NCBI GenBank assembly: GCA_964474635.1
Contig: CAYYTT010000090.1
Span: 1 to 16,236 of the forward strand
Direction: 5' to 3'
DNA length: 16,236 nucleotides
From: CAYUYV01 sp964474635
Lineage (GTDB): Bacteria > Pseudomonadota > Alphaproteobacteria > JAJFIK01
Part shown: positions 13,330 through 16,236 of the stretch, piece by piece
Position numbering within the stretch: position 1 is the first letter of the stretch
Layout of the letters: the number at the start of each line of letters is the position of its first letter
Notes under the pieces: model-generated
What the model saw: the letters and a program-made list of their open reading frames with translations, nothing else
Databases searched by the model: none
Told to the model about the DNA's origin: nothing
Translations under genes and position numbers: made by a program

Positions 13330-14412
13330 TCACCCCTCCCCCTTTTCTTGCTGGAACACCGCACGGCGGTTGATGCGGTCGCCGTCGAGGGCGTGTTCTT
13401 CGGCCTCGAACAGGGAGCGGATGTCCACGGAGGATTTGACGCCGATATCGTCAAAATGCTTGTCGAGCCACAGATCGGCGGCCGTGCGTCCCTTTTGGAA
13501 CAGGACATCGATAAAGGCCTTCTCGGCGTTCAGCTTCGATGAGGCCCCGAGGGAGCTCAAAAACGGCTCGTCCTCGATGAAATGCATCAGCACACGGCGA
13601 TAGCCCGTGCCCTCCAGACGCCCCGCATCCATCAGACGCGTGACGAAATCAACGGCCCGAAGCTCGTTGAGCAGGGAGGCATTAAAAGTGATCTCGTTAA
13701 GCCGGTTGACGATGTCCCTTGCCGCGCGCGGCGCGCCGGGCCGCATGAAGGGATTGATCTGTACCACGACCACATCGTCCGCTTCGGAATGATCGAACAA
13801 GGGCCAAAGCGGCGGGTTCCCGACAAAGCCCCCGTCCCAATAGGGCGTCTCATCGATCCACACGGCCTTGTGCAGCAAGGGCAGGCAGGCCGAGGCGAGG
13901 ACATGGTCCACGGTCAACTCGTTCTGCCGGAAAATCCGAGGCCGGCCGGTCTCCACATTGGTGGCCGACAGGAACACCTGAATGGCGTCGCACTTGCAGA
14001 CGGCCTCGAAATCCACGTGGTTTTCAAGCACATCGCGCAAGGGATTGAGGTCGAAGGGATTGAGATCGTAGGGGCTGACAACGCGCGAGAGCAGGTCGAA
14101 CCACAGATAGGACGGGGAGGAATCAAGGCTCCAGGAGCCCATCATCTGGTCGACGGGGGAGCGCTTGATGGGGCTGTGCACGGCCGCCTCGGCGATCCCG
14201 GTCCAGAAACCCGCCAGGGTCTCGCGCGCCTTGTCCCGGCTGCCCGTGGACAGGCCCTCGGCAAGCACCACGGCGTTCATGGCACCGGCCGAGGCCCCGG
14301 AAACGGCCGCGATCGTCAGGCGTTCATCCTCAAGGATCCGGTCGAGCACGCCCCAGGTGAAGGCCCCGTGGGAGCCGCCGCCCTGCAGGGCCAGATTGAT
14401 GGACTTCGCCAT
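13330..14412 (-). CDS. Patatin-like phospholipase / acyl hydrolase
   Basis: Serine acyl hydrolase with a Ser-Asp dyad, expected to cleave lipid esters or a polymer ester. The 360-residue product has the oxyanion-hole glycine run QGGGSHGAF (10-18), nucleophile S41 in GASAG (39-43) and the dyad aspartate D193 in YWDGGFVGN. A repeated DLNPFDLNPL stretch (116-125) and the roughly 120-residue C-terminal region after the patatin core match the longer patatin/DUF3734 type. There is no signal peptide, so it acts in the cytoplasm or at the inner membrane. AAAGGAA lies about 8 nt before the ATG. It follows bdhA by 88 nt on the same strand, a pairing that suggests release of 3-hydroxybutyrate from PHB or from 3-hydroxyacyl lipids, then oxidation by BdhA. 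The substrate is inferred from context only. Confidence 0.93.
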   Translation of the reverse strand: MAKSINLALQGGGSHGAFTWGVLDRILEDERLTIAAVSGASAGAMNAVVLAEGLSTGSRDKARETLAGFWTGIAEAAVHSPIKRSPVDQMMGSWSLDSSPSYLWFDLLSRVVSPYDLNPFDLNPLRDVLENHVDFEAVCKCDAIQVFLSATNVETGRPRIFRQNELTVDHVLASACLPLLHKAVWIDETPYWDGGFVGNPPLWPLFDHSEADDVVVVQINPFMRPGAPRAARDIVNRLNEITFNASLLNELRAVDFVTRLMDAGRLEGTGYRRVLMHFIEDEPFLSSLGASSKLNAEKAFIDVLFQKGRTAADLWLDKHFDDIGVKSSVDIRSLFEAEEHALDGDRINRRAVFQQEKGEG

Positions 14413-14500
14413 GACAGGTTCCTTTCCGAACGGGCGCGGAGAGCGCGCGGCGCGGCGCCGCTCCCCCGGTCAACGTGAGCCGGTGCTTTGCAAACCGGTT

Positions 14501-15286
14501 TTACTGGGCGGTCCAGCCACCATCCACGGGCAGGGACGCACCGTTGATCTGCGCGCCTTCGGCCGAGGCCAGCAGCACCGCGAGCGCGCCGATCTGTTCA
14601 ACGGTCACGAATTCCTTCGTGGGCTGAGCGGCCAGCAGCACATCGCGCTTGACCGCGTCTTCCGTGATGCCCCGGGCCTTGGCCGTGTCCGGGATCTGCT
14701 TTTCCACCAGCGGGGTGAGCACATAGCCCGGGCAGATCGCGTTCACGGTCACGCCGTGCTCAGCGCCTTCAAGCGCGGTCGTTTTGGTCAGTCCCAGAAT
14801 GCCGTGCTTGGCCGCCACATAGGCTGATTTGAAGGGCGAGGCCACGAGGCCATGGGCGGAGGCGATATTGATGATCCGGCCATAGCCTTCCTCCTTCATG
14901 TCCTTGAACACAAGACGCGTGGTGTGGAAGGCCGCCGTGAGATTGAGCTGAATGATGAAATCCCACTTATCGACCGGGAATTCCTCCACCGGCGAGACGT
15001 GCTGCACGCCGGCATTGTTGACCACAATATCGACGGCGCCAAAGGCCTCCTTGGCTTCGGCCATCATGGCTTCGATCTGGTCGACCTTGGTCATGTCCGC
15101 GCCGGAGTAAAGCGCCTTGATGCCGTGGTCTTTCTCAAGGCCCGCCCGGATCCGCTCGATCTCACCCGCATCACCGAAGCCGTTCAACATGATGTCCACG
15201 CCCGCGGCGGCGAAGGCCTTGGCGACACCCAGACCGATGCCGCTCGTGGAGCCGGTCACCACCGCGGCGCGTCGTTCTCTTCCCAT
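14501..15286 (-). CDS. bdhA: 3-hydroxybutyrate dehydrogenase (short-chain dehydrogenase)
   Basis: Oxidises D-3-hydroxybutyrate to acetoacetate with NAD in the cytoplasm, the step after PHB depolymerisation. The 261-residue product has the classical short-chain dehydrogenase pattern: TGSTSGIG (11-18), NNAG (90-93), and catalytic S143, Y156 and K160. The match to 3-hydroxybutyrate dehydrogenase in particular rests on ADMTKVDQIEAMM, VQHVSPVEEFPVDKWD, the CPGYVLTPLVEKQIPDTAKARGI region, and the C-terminal NGASLPVDGGWTAQ. GGGAG is 8 nt before the ATG at 15286; the frame stays open 54 nt upstream, without similarity. The patatin-like gene is downstream and a transporter gene is upstream on the same strand. 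Confidence 0.95.
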   Translation of the reverse strand: MGRERRAAVVTGSTSGIGLGVAKAFAAAGVDIMLNGFGDAGEIERIRAGLEKDHGIKALYSGADMTKVDQIEAMMAEAKEAFGAVDIVVNNAGVQHVSPVEEFPVDKWDFIIQLNLTAAFHTTRLVFKDMKEEGYGRIINIASAHGLVASPFKSAYVAAKHGILGLTKTTALEGAEHGVTVNAICPGYVLTPLVEKQIPDTAKARGITEDAVKRDVLLAAQPTKEFVTVEQIGALAVLLASAEGAQINGASLPVDGGWTAQ

Positions 15287-15338
15287 CGGTTTTCTCCCGT
15301 CGAGTGGGGCGCGGGCCGAACCGTGTCGCCCGCACCGC

Positions 15339-15361
15339 AAAAAATCGCTAAAGGCATAGCG
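15339..15361 (-). terminator. Weak intrinsic terminator after the MFS gene
   Basis: On the minus strand CGCTA-TGCCTT-TAGCG is followed by ATTTTTT. The stem is only 5 bp, so it is weak, but its place 44 nt after the transporter stop and before bdhA fits a partial terminator separating the two genes. Confidence 0.5.
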
Positions 15362-15404
15362 CCTTCGCGATGAAAAACACAGGCACCGCCCTCACCGCCT
15401 GCCC

Positions 15405-16236
15405 TTAAGGATGGGCCATGGACGGCAGGCGCAGGGTGATGCCGAGGATCAGCGCCAGGCTGATCGCCACGCCGATGACACAGCCGATCCATCCGAATTG
15501 GGTGTAGACGAGCCCGAGCACCGAACTGCCCACCAGACCGCCGAGATAATAGGAGGTGAGGTAGAGCCCGCTGGCGGAGGCCCGGTCGGCCCGCGCCGTC
15601 GCGCTGATGAACCCGGTGGCCGAGGCCTGGGCGAAAAAAGTCCCCGATCCAATGAGCGCCAACCCCACCAACACCAGCGCGAGGGACGGCAGCACGACCA
15701 GAACAAGGCCGATGAGGGCGAGAGCGGTGCCGGCACTGATCGCGCCCCGGATGCCGATCCGCCCGGCCACGCGCCCCGCCATGAGCGTCGTGAAGAGCGC
15801 GGGCACAAAGACAAAATAGACCGTGCCCAGTTCGGACGGGCTCAAGCCAAAGGCCGGACCGGCGAGATAGAAATTCACGTAAGTGAAAATCCCCAAAAAC
15901 GCGAACAGGATCAAAAAGCCGATGGCAAAGCCAAGCACCATGCCCGGCGTCATGAAATGGGCCCGCCAGATCGTCAGTACAGGATCGGGTGCAGTCTCGC
16001 TCGTCTTGCGCTGCATGGCCGGGCGGATGTACCAGAAGGCCAGCGCCGCGCCGCACAGATTAAGGGCGGCGAAGACGTAAAAACTCGTGGCGATGTCATA
16101 CATTTCGACAAGATTGGCGGCGACATAGCGGCCGAAGAGATTGCTGGCCACATTGCCGGTGATGTAGGCCGCCATGGCCCCGGCCGCCTGGGCCGGCGTA
16201 CATTCCTCGGCAAGATAAGCCATCGTGAGGGTGAAG
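15405..16236 (-). CDS. MFS transporter, YnfM-like, C-terminal part (start outside window)
   Basis: Inner-membrane major facilitator transporter. The frame is open to the window edge and continues as FTLTMAYLAEECTPAQAAGA, so the ATG at 16223 is internal and the gene is truncated only by the window. About 276 residues are visible. They cover the end of the N-terminal half (the AYLAEE...AAYITGNVASNLFGR block, typical of the YnfM subgroup), a cytoplasmic loop (RPAMQRKTSETAPDP), and six further hydrophobic segments of the C-terminal half, ending in SMAHP. A charged MAGRVAGRIGIRGA loop between two segments is the second-half counterpart of the MFS signature. The substrate is unknown; relatives are usually described as drug or sugar efflux proteins. 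It is upstream of bdhA, with a weak terminator between. Confidence 0.88.
   Translation of the reverse strand, partial: FTLTMAYLAEECTPAQAAGAMAAYITGNVASNLFGRYVAANLVEMYDIATSFYVFAALNLCGAALAFWYIRPAMQRKTSETAPDPVLTIWRAHFMTPGMVLGFAIGFLILFAFLGIFTYVNFYLAGPAFGLSPSELGTVYFVFVPALFTTLMAGRVAGRIGIRGAISAGTALALIGLVLVVLPSLALVLVGLALIGSGTFFAQASATGFISATARADRASASGLYLTSYYLGGLVGSSVLGLVYTQFGWIGCVIGVAISLALILGITLRLPSMAHP

Overview
The window is GC-rich, gene-dense chromosomal DNA, most likely from an alphaproteobacterium. Pointers are a GalU with ExoN-like context, a patatin-like/3-hydroxybutyrate dehydrogenase pair, a short exopolysaccharide export protein with a separate beta-barrel, and a KdsD that implies a Kdo-containing outer membrane. 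No rRNA, tRNA, insertion sequence, phage gene or CRISPR array is visible, and nothing suggests recent transfer. Genus cannot be decided from the sequence alone.

Layout. (1) 1-1282, minus strand: threonine synthesis, with homoserine kinase thrB followed by an overlapping, edge-truncated threonine synthase thrC. (2) 1283-1688: a gap holding a perfect palindrome, a 13-bp tandem repeat and a GC hairpin. (3) 1689-2483, plus strand: an unrecognised lipoprotein. (4) 2505-5207, minus strand: a two-gene acyl-CoA unit made of an HMG-CoA-synthase-fold protein fused to a zinc-ribbon/OB-fold (DUF35) domain, then an SCP2-type thiolase. (5) 5509-6504, plus strand: kdsD, arabinose-5-phosphate isomerase. (6) 6687-7454, plus strand: a PPP-family metallophosphoesterase with a structured leader. 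A bidirectional terminator follows it.

(7) 7582-12085 and 12272-13150: a surface-polysaccharide region. On the minus strand are a short OPX (Wza/GumB-type) export protein and a large outer-membrane beta-barrel, separated by a terminator. Divergent from them, on the plus strand, are a divergent GT-B glycosyltransferase with a basic tail and galU (UDP-glucose supply). GalU ends at a strong hairpin terminator. (8) 13330-16236, minus strand: a patatin-like phospholipase, 3-hydroxybutyrate dehydrogenase (bdhA), and the C-terminal two thirds of a YnfM-like MFS transporter.

How the genes fit together: KdsD, GalU, the glycosyltransferase, the OPX protein and the barrel all serve the envelope or extracellular glycans. 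The patatin/bdhA pair suggests turnover of polyhydroxybutyrate or lipids to acetoacetate. The most unusual protein is the HMG-CoA-synthase-like/DUF35 fusion. Its expected nucleophilic cysteine is a glutamine and its other catalytic positions are not conserved, while its thiolase partner looks catalytically intact. This resembles known thiolase/DUF35 channelling complexes but with an altered or non-catalytic synthase module.
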